From Paraburkholderia fungorum (lineage in GTDB: Bacteria > Pseudomonadota > Gammaproteobacteria > Burkholderiales > Burkholderiaceae), in NCBI RefSeq assembly GCF_900099835.1, contig NZ_FNKP01000003.1, forward strand, positions 558,001 through 622,000: DNA of 64,000 nucleotides. The letters are read 5' to 3'. Position numbers and translations under genes: made by a program. Under the pieces are notes generated by a model. The model worked only from the letters and a program-made list of their open reading frames with translations. It made no database searches and was not told where the DNA came from. Numbering within the stretch: the first letter of the stretch is position 1; each line of letters begins with the position of its first letter. This document shows, in pieces, positions 29,011 to 37,599 of this stretch.

Positions 29011-30036
29011 TCAGCTCCTTCTGCGTCGCAAGATGTCGGCGTAGACCGCGAGAATGATGATGAGGCCTGTCACGACGATCTGCCATTCCTGCGCAACCGA
29101 CATGATGCGCAGCCCGTTGGTCAGCACGCTCATGATGAACGCGCCGATGATCGTGCCCAGAATCGTGCCCGAACCGCCGCTCAGCGAAGTGCCGCCGATC
29201 ACCACGGCGGCAATCGCTTCGAGTTCGTAGCCTTGTCCCAAAGCCGGTTGCGCCGAGTTCAACCGCGACGCGATCAGCAAACCGGCAATGCCGCAAATCG
29301 CGCCGCTCAGGCCGTAAATGGCGATCTTCCATCGATCGACGTTGACGCCCGACAGCCGCACCGCTTCTTCGTTGCTGCCAAGAGCGAACGTATAGCGGCC
29401 GAGTGCTGTGCGATTAAGCGTGATCGAACTGACTACCGCGAGAAAGAACAGGATCAGCACCGCGTTCGGAATCGGCAGACTCGGCAGCACATAGCCGATC
29501 AGCGAGTCCTGCGAAATGCGGTAGAAGTTTTCGGTGTCGGTGAAATAGATCGGCTTGTCGGCGGAAACAACCAGCGAGAGACCTTTCAGCAACATCATCA
29601 TGCCGAGCGTCGCAATGAACGGCGGGATTTTCATTTTCGCCGTGAGCGTGCCCGAAATCGTCCCGCAGATGCCGCCCGTGGCAATTGCCGCGAGCACGCC
29701 GATCCACATCGGCAGATGCCAGAATGTGAGGAATACCCCGCAAATCACGGCCGTAAACGTCATCAACGTGCCGACGGACAAATCGATGCCGCCGGTAATG
29801 ATCACGAACGTACACGCAATCGCCAGCACGCCGTTGACTGCGGTCGCCTGCAGAATGCCGAGCATGTTGTCCATCTGCATGAACGACGGCGACGCGAAGC
29901 TGAAAAAGATCAGCAGCAGGATCAGGCTCGCGAACGCGAGCAGCTTTTGCAGAGCGGTCGGCGAGAAAATGCGCGCTCTGAAACCCGCCACGCGTCCTTG
30001 CTTGCCTAGCGCCGGTGACTCCGATGGCGATGTCAT
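29011..30036 (-). CDS. Sugar ABC transporter permease (RbsC-like)
   Basis: The 341-residue inner-membrane protein has 8 to 10 hydrophobic segments and the RbsC-family cytoplasmic motif [23 protein letters not shown] and [15 protein letters not shown]. It forms the membrane channel of the ribose-type importer with the ATPase 12 bases upstream and the binding protein 101 bases downstream. A likely homodimer works with the double-ABC ATPase. It belongs to the same operon as both. Confidence 0.92.
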   Translation of the reverse strand: MTSPSESPALGKQGRVAGFRARIFSPTALQKLLAFASLILLLIFFSFASPSFMQMDNMLGILQATAVNGVLAIACTFVIITGGIDLSVGTLMTFTAVICGVFLTFWHLPMWIGVLAAIATGGICGTISGTLTAKMKIPPFIATLGMMMLLKGLSLVVSADKPIYFTDTENFYRISQDSLIGYVLPSLPIPNAVLILFFLAVVSSITLNRTALGRYTFALGSNEEAVRLSGVNVDRWKIAIYGLSGAICGIAGLLIASRLNSAQPALGQGYELEAIAAVVIGGTSLSGGSGTILGTIIGAFIMSVLTNGLRIMSVAQEWQIVVTGLIIILAVYADILRRRRS

Positions 30037-30048
30037 CTTGACCCCTGG

Positions 30049-31602
30049 TTATGCCGCTGCTTTCAAGGTTTCGCGCCGCGTCGCCAGATGCATGATGCGC
30101 TCCTGCGTCGCTTCGGCCGCTGAGAGTTCGCCGGTAATGCGACCCTCGCACATCACGACGACGCGGTCGCTCATGCGCAGAATCTCCGGCAGTTCCGACG
30201 AGATCATCACGATCGCTTTACCCTCTGCGGCAAGCGAGCGCAGCAACTTGTAGATTTCATTCTTCGCGCCCACGTCGATGCCGCGTGTCGGCTCGTCGAA
30301 AAAGAGCACGTCGCAATCCCGTTCGAGCCATTTTGCAATGACGATTTTCTGCTGATTGCCGCCCGAAAGAAGCCGCACTTCCTGCGTCGCGGACGGCGTG
30401 CGGATCGCGAGCAGATTGATAAAGTGGCTTGCTGTGCGACGTATTTGCGTGCGTCGCAGGAAAAAGTTGAACGCGAGAAAACGGCTCAGATTGGACATGA
30501 CGATGTTCGATTCGACGTCCATGCCGGTGGCGAGGCCGAAGCGTTTGCGGTCTTCGGAAAGGTAGCCGATGCCGCGCGCCACCGCGTCGCTCGGCGTCCT
30601 GATCACCGCCTTCACGCCCTTCACGCCCTTCACGACAATCTCGCCCGACTCGATCGGGTCCGCGCCGAACACCGCGCGGGCGACTTCGGTGCGGCCCGCG
30701 CCCATCAACCCGGCAAAGCCCAGAATCTCGCCTTTGCGCAACGTGAAACTCACGTCCCTGACCATCGGCCCCGCGTTCAGGTTCCTGACATCGAGCGCGA
30801 CCTCGCCCTGCTCTGCTGCACTGCGGGAAGGCTCGATATCGGTCAGCGTGCGCCCGACCATCATGCCGATGATCGCCTCGATGGTTGTGTCTTTCGCGGT
30901 GACGGTGGCGACATACTCGCCGTCACGCATCACGGTGACGCGGTCGGAAATCTGCTTCAACTCGTCCATCTTGTGCGAGATGTAGACGATGCCCACGCCC
31001 CGCTCCTTCAACTCGCGGATGATGCGAAACAGCTCGGCGATCTCGGCGTCGTTCAGCGCGGACGTGGGTTCGTCCATGATCAGCACGCGCGAGTCGAACG
31101 ACAAAGCCTTGGCGATTTCGACCATCTGCTGTTTGGCGACCGTCAGACTGCCGACCACCGCGCGCGGGTCGATCTTCACATGCATGCGTTCGAGAATCTC
31201 ACGGGCCTGCGCATTGAGACGGTCTTCGTCGAGGAACAGGCCGAAGCGGCCGCGCGGCTCGCGGCCAATGAACATGTTCTGCGCGACGCTCAAATGGTTC
31301 ATCAACTGGAGTTCTTGATGAATGATGCCGATGCCCACGGCCTGCGCGTCACGCGGATGCTGGAAATCGACCGGCTGGCCGTCGTAGAGAATTTCGCCCG
31401 AGTCGCGCGTGTACACCCCGGCGAGGATTTTCATCAGCGTCGACTTGCCCGCGCCGTTCTCGCCCATCAGCGTATGAACCTCCCCCGCCATGAGTTCGAA
31501 CTGGATCTCATGGAGCGCCCGCACCCCGGGAAAGCTCTTGTTGAGTCTTTTGACGGAAATGAGGGGGGTCACGGCGCGGTTCGCGAGGGAAGTCTGCGAC
31601 AC
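30049..31602 (-). CDS. Sugar ABC transporter ATPase, double-ABC RbsA-type
   Basis: The 517-residue cytosolic ATPase has two ABC halves. The first has Walker [10 protein letters not shown] (47-55), signature SLTVAKQQM region and DEPTSAL; the second has a degenerate Walker A ([10 protein letters not shown]) and LLSGGNQQK with DEPTRGID. This asymmetric pattern is normal in RbsA, AraG and XylG proteins. It heads the operon ATPase-permease-binding protein. A small tandem repeat at 30611-30637 gives a repeated VKG in the protein. The sugar is unknown, L-fucose being favoured by the neighbour. Confidence 0.93.
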   Translation of the reverse strand: MSQTSLANRAVTPLISVKRLNKSFPGVRALHEIQFELMAGEVHTLMGENGAGKSTLMKILAGVYTRDSGEILYDGQPVDFQHPRDAQAVGIGIIHQELQLMNHLSVAQNMFIGREPRGRFGLFLDEDRLNAQAREILERMHVKIDPRAVVGSLTVAKQQMVEIAKALSFDSRVLIMDEPTSALNDAEIAELFRIIRELKERGVGIVYISHKMDELKQISDRVTVMRDGEYVATVTAKDTTIEAIIGMMVGRTLTDIEPSRSAAEQGEVALDVRNLNAGPMVRDVSFTLRKGEILGFAGLMGAGRTEVARAVFGADPIESGEIVVKGVKGVKAVIRTPSDAVARGIGYLSEDRKRFGLATGMDVESNIVMSNLSRFLAFNFFLRRTQIRRTASHFINLLAIRTPSATQEVRLLSGGNQQKIVIAKWLERDCDVLFFDEPTRGIDVGAKNEIYKLLRSLAAEGKAIVMISSELPEILRMSDRVVVMCEGRITGELSAAEATQERIMHLATRRETLKAAA

Positions 31603-32222
31603 ACGAGGGCGTCACCGCGAAAAAGCGGCAGCCGGGACGTCGCGCGTCCCACCGTTTTATGACAGAAATCGCAGAGAGAAACCAGACACATTGCTGGGCC
31701 CCAAAACCGATGTGCGACGATTCTACGACGCTGGCAAGTGGCGGCTCAAGCCCAGGCATTCCCCAGTGTCAGGGGGTTTTGTGCCCTTGCACAAGCGGAG
31801 TGAGAAAAATGCAAACGACGAGGAAACGAACCGGTTGCCCCAAACAACAGACGGCGAAAAGCGGCTGGCAAACGTAGATTGCCTCAGTCAGATCGACATC
31901 CTTCGTCACCTAATGACAAAGACGCCGACGCGCTTTGTTTGCACAATGCCGGACTGCACACTGGATTCCATCACTCCCCGCCTCGCCGAATTACTGGCCC
32001 TTTGCCAGTTTGCTTCCCTTTTCTTTCTCTGCCGGGCCAGAACTACCGCTGCAGAATTTCCGTGCTCAAGGCCGGGCGTGAAGTCTCGACGATGGTCGAA
32101 TGAGTCGGCCTACGTGTGAGCTAGCCAATTGCAATAAACATGAATTGAAATTGTAATCAAATTTTAAAAAAGCAAATCTACGATGCGCGATTTCCCTGTC
32201 TTGACATTAAGGATTTCCGCGT
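31603..32222. other. Divergent 620-base intergenic region
   Basis: It separates the sugar ABC operon (minus) from the phosphatase gene (plus). Frames are short and without start signals. The last 100 bases are strongly AT-rich (runs of A and T around 32120-32175) and probably carry the phosphatase promoter; AAGGA 9 bases before ATG 32223 is its ribosome site. No RNA gene was recognised. Confidence 0.5.
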
Positions 32223-34322
32223 ATGGTGTTCCAGTTAAATGGCAAATCCATCCAGGTTGCAGCATTGGCGAGCCTGGCATTCCTTTCTGCATGTGGCGGT
32301 AGTTCCAATTCACTCACGCCCACGGCAACAAGCTCGGCTGCCGTGCCGGCAGCACCTGCCGACCCGACTACCGTCGACAGCGCGCCAGTGAATACGTCGA
32401 TTCCGGCCTACGTCGACACCTACTACACCAATCTGGCGGACAACTCCTGCTATGACGCGGTCAGCACCAATGCCTCGATTCGGGCGCTCAAGGGCTTGCT
32501 GGATCTGTGGACGCCGGTGACCTCTTTTGTCGACGCCGATACCTACGGCGGGACCGGCCTGACCGCGAGTACAGACCCGACTACCGGAGCCGCCTGCGCA
32601 TCCGTTCCGGCTTCCACCTGGGACGGCATGGCGAGCAGCGGCGGCACGATTCTCAATAGCGGCATCATCGGCACCAACACCCAATATGTCGAAACCGTCG
32701 CGGCCAGCCGCGACAACAGCGTCAACAGCACCGCCAACACCGCTAAAGACAGCGATGGTGAAGTCGCCTACAAGGTCGATGTCGGCTCCAAGGATTACAA
32801 CCTCGGCGAAGCTGCGGGCGTGCTGGCGACTTCCTGGCGCACGGGTCTCGACGCGACCCAGACCATCACTTACGTCAATGCGACCTCCGGCAGCAGCGCC
32901 ACTGTTTCAGAAGGCGATGCTTCGGGCCAGCTGAGCAACCTCTACACGATGGCCGGCAGCAGCGGCGTCGGTAACTTTGCCACGGGCAACACGTCGAAGT
33001 ACTACTTCAAGTACGCCCGCCCGTACCTGTGGTCCAGCGAGGGGATAAGCATTGTGGTGCCGGCATTGCAGTCCGCCCAGACCACGACAGCCGGCTTGAG
33101 TGCCGCCAAGAACGCCGGCTTCGCAAGCGGCCACACAGCCGAATACGTGCGTCGCGCCGCCGCGATGGCCTATGCGCTGCCGGAACGCTTCCAGGAGTTC
33201 TACGCCGCTGCGCTCAAGTTTGGCGAATACCGCATCATCGCGGGCGTGCACTCGCCGCTCGACGTGATCGGCGGCCGCATGGTCGGCCTCGCAGCAGCGG
33301 CCGCCAACCTGTACAGCGCCGAAAATTCCGCGCTCTCCAGCACGAACGTCAACAGCATCCTGACCACGAGTTTCAAGACCACGACGCGTAGCCAGGCGCT
33401 CTCGGCGATGCAGTCTGCGGCCGGCAAAACCACGTGGAAAGACTTTTACGACTACCTGCACTCGGGTACGCAGAGCACCGACAGCACGGCCAGTGGCTTC
33501 GACCTGTACTACGACCACGACAAGAACAAGACCGACTTCGAGCGCCGCATGACTATTGGCATGTCGGCTTACTCCAGCCTTTACCCGACCACCACGGATC
33601 CGGTCGTGCCGAAGGGGGCCGAAGTGCTGCTCGAAACGCGCTACCCGTACCTGAGCGCCGATCAGCGCCGCGTCATGCTCAAGACCACCGAGTTTGCGTC
33701 GGGTTACCCGGTCATGACCGATGCCGAGGGCTGGGGCCGTCTCGACATGTTCAAGGCTGGTGATGGCTATGGCGCGTTCAACGGTCTGGTGACGATCGCC
33801 ATGAATTCGTCACTCGGCGGCTTCGCCACCTACGACATCTGGCGCAATGACATTTCGGGTGCGGGCAAGCTCACGTTCAAGGGGGATGGCACTCTCAAAC
33901 TGGCTGGCACCAACACCTACAGCGGCGGCACCGAAGTCGAGGGAGGCACGCTCGCGGCCGGGTCGGCCAAAGCGTTCGGTACCGGCGACGTGTATCTGGG
34001 GGCGGGTGGCATCACTATTGCCGCATCGGCGACGCCGGTGAAGGTGCCGGGCAAGTTCACCGTGCTGACCGACGGCACGCTTGAACTGGACATCGACGGC
34101 CAGAGCGGCGGCCAACTGACCGTGGGCGACCAACTGACCATTGCCGGTGGAACGCTGCACGTGAAATTCGTCAACGGTTATACGCCGAAGGCGGGCGATA
34201 CGATCACGCTGATCAACGGCGCGGCCGCCAGCGCGAAGTTCACTTCGGTTGTGGTGGATGGCGGCTTGAATGGCACGCTGACGTACTCGTCGAGCGGAGT
34301 GTCGATCAAGCTGTCTGCCTGA
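32223..34322 (+). CDS. PAP2-family acid phosphatase lipoprotein with autotransporter-type repeat
   Basis: The 699-residue protein starts with a lipoprotein signal ending in LSACGG (Cys near residue 24). A PAP2 domain follows: KYARPYLW for the KX6RP motif, ASGHTAE at about 301-307, and RIIAGVHSPLD with His343 and Asp347. The C-terminal 150 residues contain the autotransporter-associated repeat GTNTYSGGTEVEGGTL near residue 560 and further beta-helix sequence, but there is no outer-membrane beta-barrel. Phosphatase action outside the cytosol on phosphomonoesters is likely. The beta-helix tail may attach or extend the enzyme. Two hairpins end the transcript. Confidence 0.88.
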   Translation: MVFQLNGKSIQVAALASLAFLSACGGSSNSLTPTATSSAAVPAAPADPTTVDSAPVNTSIPAYVDTYYTNLADNSCYDAVSTNASIRALKGLLDLWTPVTSFVDADTYGGTGLTASTDPTTGAACASVPASTWDGMASSGGTILNSGIIGTNTQYVETVAASRDNSVNSTANTAKDSDGEVAYKVDVGSKDYNLGEAAGVLATSWRTGLDATQTITYVNATSGSSATVSEGDASGQLSNLYTMAGSSGVGNFATGNTSKYYFKYARPYLWSSEGISIVVPALQSAQTTTAGLSAAKNAGFASGHTAEYVRRAAAMAYALPERFQEFYAAALKFGEYRIIAGVHSPLDVIGGRMVGLAAAAANLYSAENSALSSTNVNSILTTSFKTTTRSQALSAMQSAAGKTTWKDFYDYLHSGTQSTDSTASGFDLYYDHDKNKTDFERRMTIGMSAYSSLYPTTTDPVVPKGAEVLLETRYPYLSADQRRVMLKTTEFASGYPVMTDAEGWGRLDMFKAGDGYGAFNGLVTIAMNSSLGGFATYDIWRNDISGAGKLTFKGDGTLKLAGTNTYSGGTEVEGGTLAAGSAKAFGTGDVYLGAGGITIAASATPVKVPGKFTVLTDGTLELDIDGQSGGQLTVGDQLTIAGGTLHVKFVNGYTPKAGDTITLINGAAASAKFTSVVVDGGLNGTLTYSSSGVSIKLSA

Positions 34323-34342
34323 GTATCAGAGGCAGATATGTT

Positions 34343-34372
34343 GGCTGACGGGTAGCCATCTACTCGTCAGCC
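34343..34372 (+). terminator. First of two tandem hairpins after the phosphatase gene
   Basis: A 13-bp stem with one G-T wobble (GGCTGACGGGTAG and its partner) closes a CCAT loop 20 bases after the stop codon. No T tract follows directly, so it may act with the next hairpin or protect the mRNA end. Confidence 0.5.
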
Positions 34373-34387
34373 TGAAGTGGTAGACAG

Positions 34388-34427
34388 AACCCCGCAGAGT
34401 TCAGGCTCTGCGGGGTTTCTGTTTTTT
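34388..34427 (+). terminator. Rho-independent terminator
   Basis: A perfect 12-bp stem (AACCCCGCAGAG with CTCTGCGGGGTT) and a 6-base loop are followed by TCTGTTTTTT. This is a classical intrinsic terminator separating the phosphatase from the ADP-ribosyltransferase operon. Confidence 0.9.
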
Positions 34428-34609
34428 GGAGCCTCCAGGTTGCCGACGATGCACGGTTGCCCCCTCCTTTTTCCCTCGAGATCGATGCTTCATACATTGA
34501 TAATTCTCAGTGTATGCTTACAACTTCCTTCTGAAAGCTTTCTGTTTATCGTCTCGTGCGCGCGTCGCCCGAGACGGTTGTAAAAATAAAATAGTTACTC
34601 GGGGAATGT

Positions 34610-36328
34610 GTGGGGATCCTTCTTTATCAGCTCATGATCGTGGGCAGTCTGTTCGCCGTACGGCTCATCGCTCCGCGACGGTTGCTTCCAGCCTGCCTGA
34701 TCTGGAGTGCGCTTACGCTCTTCAACGTTTTCTGGCCACCGTTGATGGTGATTCAACTCCTGGTGATCTGGATCACATACGGGACAATCCAGCCGGCCGA
34801 AAAGAAGTCTGCGCCGTCCAACCACGCCAGCGGACCTGCACAGAAGACAGCCTCAGCGCGCAACACTGCCACAGGACTGCGACCTGTCACGTTCGGCACA
34901 CCTGAACCGTTGCGTCCGGCACCGGCCAGATCGGTAGACATCCCGACACCCGCACCCCCTTCCCTGATTGCGACACTGCGCGACTGGGACGACCGCATCG
35001 CGCGGACCAATGCGATCAATACCGCGTGCGCACCGTTGCTATCGGTGTGTTTTGCGGAGCGTTTGCGCATCGAGAAGGCGCTCGAAAGGGCTCGGCCTCG
35101 TCTCGCAATCGAGCGTAAAAAAGCGAACGACCCGAACTTCGCGGCCCTCTATGACGCCAGCTCCGCGAAGGCGCGCGAGACGATGACAAACATCGACGCG
35201 ACCTTGAACGGCGGCGCACCGCAGCCCGCGTTGGAGTCAATCGTGTGCGGCGACCTGACTGCGATGCCGCGCCACCCGGATGTCCGGGTCCAGCAGGGGA
35301 TTCGCGAAAAGATCGAAGCGGAGATCGCGTCCTACGCGGCATTCCTTTCGACACTAGTCCGCACGTTGAAGGAGCCTGGCCTGACGCCGGTTTTCCAAAG
35401 AAGTCTGACCGAACTGAAAGCGGCCGATCTGTTGCGGCGAATTTCGGCGTTCGAAAAGAGCGGCGTGGACTGGCGCAACCCGGCTGACTTTCGAGATTCA
35501 GCCAAGGTGACGTCCGATGCAGTTGCGGTGCGAGCGGCGTCAGGTGCAGGTCTGGTGACCAGTGCTCCTCTCACCGAACAGCCCAAATCACCTTCGGGCT
35601 CCGCGGTGAAGATGGTGTTAGGCACGGCACCGGTCGCAACCCCGGCTCCGCGAGTAACGCCCCGGATATTCACGGACACACTAAACCGGCATGAGACGGT
35701 CTCGAATGAACTCGAAGCCGCTGCAAAAAAGCGGGGAATCCTGCGACTCGTGCATTTCACGCATGCCGATAATCTCGAGTCGATTCTGCGGCATGGGCTG
35801 TGTTCCGTGAGCGCGGCCCGGATGGTAGGGTTAAACCCGAAGGTGAACGACAAGCAGCGGCTCGACGGGCATCCGTGGAGCATCTCGCTCTCGATAGCAG
35901 CGCCGAATCACAAGATGTTCTACAAGTACCGGATGCTCGACGAGCACGAGAACTGGGTCGTGTTGCTGATCGACCGCGCGGTACTCTGGCAAAAAGATTG
36001 CGCGTTTTATCCACGCAACGCGGCCGACCACCGGATGCGCGACTTGCCGTTGGACGGTCAGAAAACCGTGAAGGCGTTTGAGTCGATGTACGACGCTCTT
36101 GACGGCCTGCCGACTCGTGAAGCGCAACATCTGAACACGTTCGATCCAACCGATTCGCAAGCTGAGGTGCTGGTGTTCGATCGCATCGAGCCCAGTATGA
36201 TCGAGGGCGTCGCCTTCGAGAACGCCGGGATCCAGGCGCGAAATGCGCACTTTCTTGGCCCGCGTGAAGCCCTGCTCTATCCAGAAGGAAAAGGGTTTTT
36301 CGGCTCACGTGAATTCATGACCCGATAG
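34610..36328 (+). CDS. Membrane-anchored DarT-family ADP-ribosyltransferase, probable toxin
   Basis: The 572-residue protein has two or three hydrophobic segments in residues 3-60, a helical charged region (about 90-330), a Pro/Ala/Thr-rich linker, and a DarT-like domain from about residue 375. There HFTHADNLESILRHGL matches the DarT NAD-binding start (His382), PNHKMFYKYRML resembles the next block, and QAEVLVF carries the candidate catalytic Glu519. DarT enzymes ADP-ribosylate bases in single-stranded DNA and are toxins or phage-defence effectors. The start is GTG with GGGGAA only three bases away; ATG at 34634 is an alternative. It is 12 bases before a NADAR gene, its likely antitoxin. The N-terminal extension is unusual. 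Confidence 0.75.
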   Translation: MGILLYQLMIVGSLFAVRLIAPRRLLPACLIWSALTLFNVFWPPLMVIQLLVIWITYGTIQPAEKKSAPSNHASGPAQKTASARNTATGLRPVTFGTPEPLRPAPARSVDIPTPAPPSLIATLRDWDDRIARTNAINTACAPLLSVCFAERLRIEKALERARPRLAIERKKANDPNFAALYDASSAKARETMTNIDATLNGGAPQPALESIVCGDLTAMPRHPDVRVQQGIREKIEAEIASYAAFLSTLVRTLKEPGLTPVFQRSLTELKAADLLRRISAFEKSGVDWRNPADFRDSAKVTSDAVAVRAASGAGLVTSAPLTEQPKSPSGSAVKMVLGTAPVATPAPRVTPRIFTDTLNRHETVSNELEAAAKKRGILRLVHFTHADNLESILRHGLCSVSAARMVGLNPKVNDKQRLDGHPWSISLSIAAPNHKMFYKYRMLDEHENWVVLLIDRAVLWQKDCAFYPRNAADHRMRDLPLDGQKTVKAFESMYDALDGLPTREAQHLNTFDPTDSQAEVLVFDRIEPSMIEGVAFENAGIQARNAHFLGPREALLYPEGKGFFGSREFMTR

Positions 36329-36340
36329 AGAATCTGATTC

Positions 36341-37042
36341 ATGGCGAAGCGTCCCGTTTTCATTCCCGAGCTTGACGGCCCGATTCTGGTGCGGACCGAG
36401 CAGGTCGAATTCGAATGGTTCGCTGGACTTGCCATTACGCAGAAACAACGCTCGATCGATGCACTGCACGCAAACGCGCTCGAACGATTCGGCCTCGGTG
36501 CGATTCTGGAGGTCTCCACCAGATCGCGAGCCGCGTTAGGCTCACGCCTGAGCGCTTTCAATCTCATGCTGACGACCGACGCGCACCCGAAAAGACTCAG
36601 CGTCGAATGCGCATTTCAGGGAAGCAAAGTATTTGAACGCGGCGGTCCCTATCGCGACCTCTACGACATGACGTCGCGCGATGCGAAGCGTGACATTCGC
36701 CTGCAGGAGTCGGGGCGGCTGACCGGCTTCCGTCTGGGTCAGATCGATTGGCCGCTGGAACCACGAACGGCTTTCTACGACTGGCTTTATCTGGCGGCGC
36801 TGCTGGAACACGACGACCTGCGCGACGAGATTGCCGGCTACCAGGCATTCACAGACATCGAGTTCAATCCTGAGCGCTCGATCAACTGTCAGGCGTACAC
36901 AGTCGCCCTGTATGCGTCACTGGCCGCTCGTGGTCAACTGGACGCCGTCGTGAAAGGCAGAGACGCGTATCTCGCGCTTGTCGGCGAGCGACCCATCAGC
37001 CAGGCGACGTTGAATACTGTTCAGCAGTCGTCGCTGTTCTGA
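36341..37042 (+). CDS. NADAR-type DarT-associated antitoxin
   Basis: The 233-residue soluble protein has the NADAR-like SVECAFQGSKVFERGGPY block (residues 87-104), a preceding ILEVSTRSRAALGSRLSAFNL, and a following WPLEPRTAFYDWLYLAAL. This matches my memory of the DarT1-associated NADAR family, which removes ADP-ribose from guanine bases modified by DarT1. It lies 12 bases behind the DarT-like gene, in toxin-first order, as expected for a coupled pair. Assignment is by sequence recall, not a search. It carries no membrane segment, so it acts in the cytosol. The next gene is convergent. Confidence 0.7.
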   Translation: MAKRPVFIPELDGPILVRTEQVEFEWFAGLAITQKQRSIDALHANALERFGLGAILEVSTRSRAALGSRLSAFNLMLTTDAHPKRLSVECAFQGSKVFERGGPYRDLYDMTSRDAKRDIRLQESGRLTGFRLGQIDWPLEPRTAFYDWLYLAALLEHDDLRDEIAGYQAFTDIEFNPERSINCQAYTVALYASLAARGQLDAVVKGRDAYLALVGERPISQATLNTVQQSSLF

Positions 37043-37082
37043 AGTGAAGAAAGCACGGCGGCAAGCGGTTTCGTGACGAGCC

Positions 37083-37574
37083 TCATCTGAAGGCGAACGG
37101 CCGCACTCGCGCGAAAGAACTGTCCGTCGCCGAATCCGGTGAAGCAACGAAATGGCCGGGCGTCACCCCTACCGCGCGCCGAAAATGCCGGCCAAGATGA
37201 CTTTGGTCGAAAAACCCCACTTCGGCCGCCACCTCACAAGGCGGGACACCGTCGCGCAATAGCCGCTTCGCATGTTGAATTCGCACCAGACACACGTATC
37301 GATGCGGCGGTATCCCAACTTCCTGGCGAAACAGCGTGGCGAAACGCGAGACGCTTAGCCCCGCCGTGGCCGCCAGCGTCGCGAGACTGACAGGCTGCGC
37401 GAACGAACGCTCGATGAAGGCCACGCTCCGTCTGATGGCCCGCGACATCGACGGCGACGTGTCGGCTGCAGTGTGGTCGACGACTCCGCTCATGTCGTCT
37501 CCCCTGCGCCACCCTCTCAGGCGCTCACTTGCAGGTTGCATGGATTCGGGTGCTTGCAGCGCAGCAGCTGTCAT
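37083..37574 (-). CDS. Short AraC-family regulator, DNA-binding domain only
   Basis: The 163-residue protein holds only the two helix-turn-helix motifs of AraC regulators, about residues 50-150, with LATLAATAGLSVSRFATLF and the conserved VAAEVGFFDQSHLGRHFRR. The ligand-binding domain is missing, leaving a short Ala/Ser/Thr-rich N-terminus. ATG 37574 is preferred over a TTG at 37607 because GGAG lies 6 bases upstream. It lies 25 bases after hyuB as the last gene of the transporter/hydantoinase operon, so it may regulate it. It is closely related to the AraC gene at 51301-51723. Confidence 0.85.
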   Translation of the reverse strand: MTAAALQAPESMQPASERLRGWRRGDDMSGVVDHTAADTSPSMSRAIRRSVAFIERSFAQPVSLATLAATAGLSVSRFATLFRQEVGIPPHRYVCLVRIQHAKRLLRDGVPPCEVAAEVGFFDQSHLGRHFRRAVGVTPGHFVASPDSATDSSFARVRPFAFR

Positions 37575-37599
37575 CGATCGCTCCGTACGATGCGCGTCA

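Noticed and set aside
36341..37042. DarG-type macrodomain antitoxin
   Set aside because: No macrodomain motifs are seen; the conserved blocks fit NADAR better.
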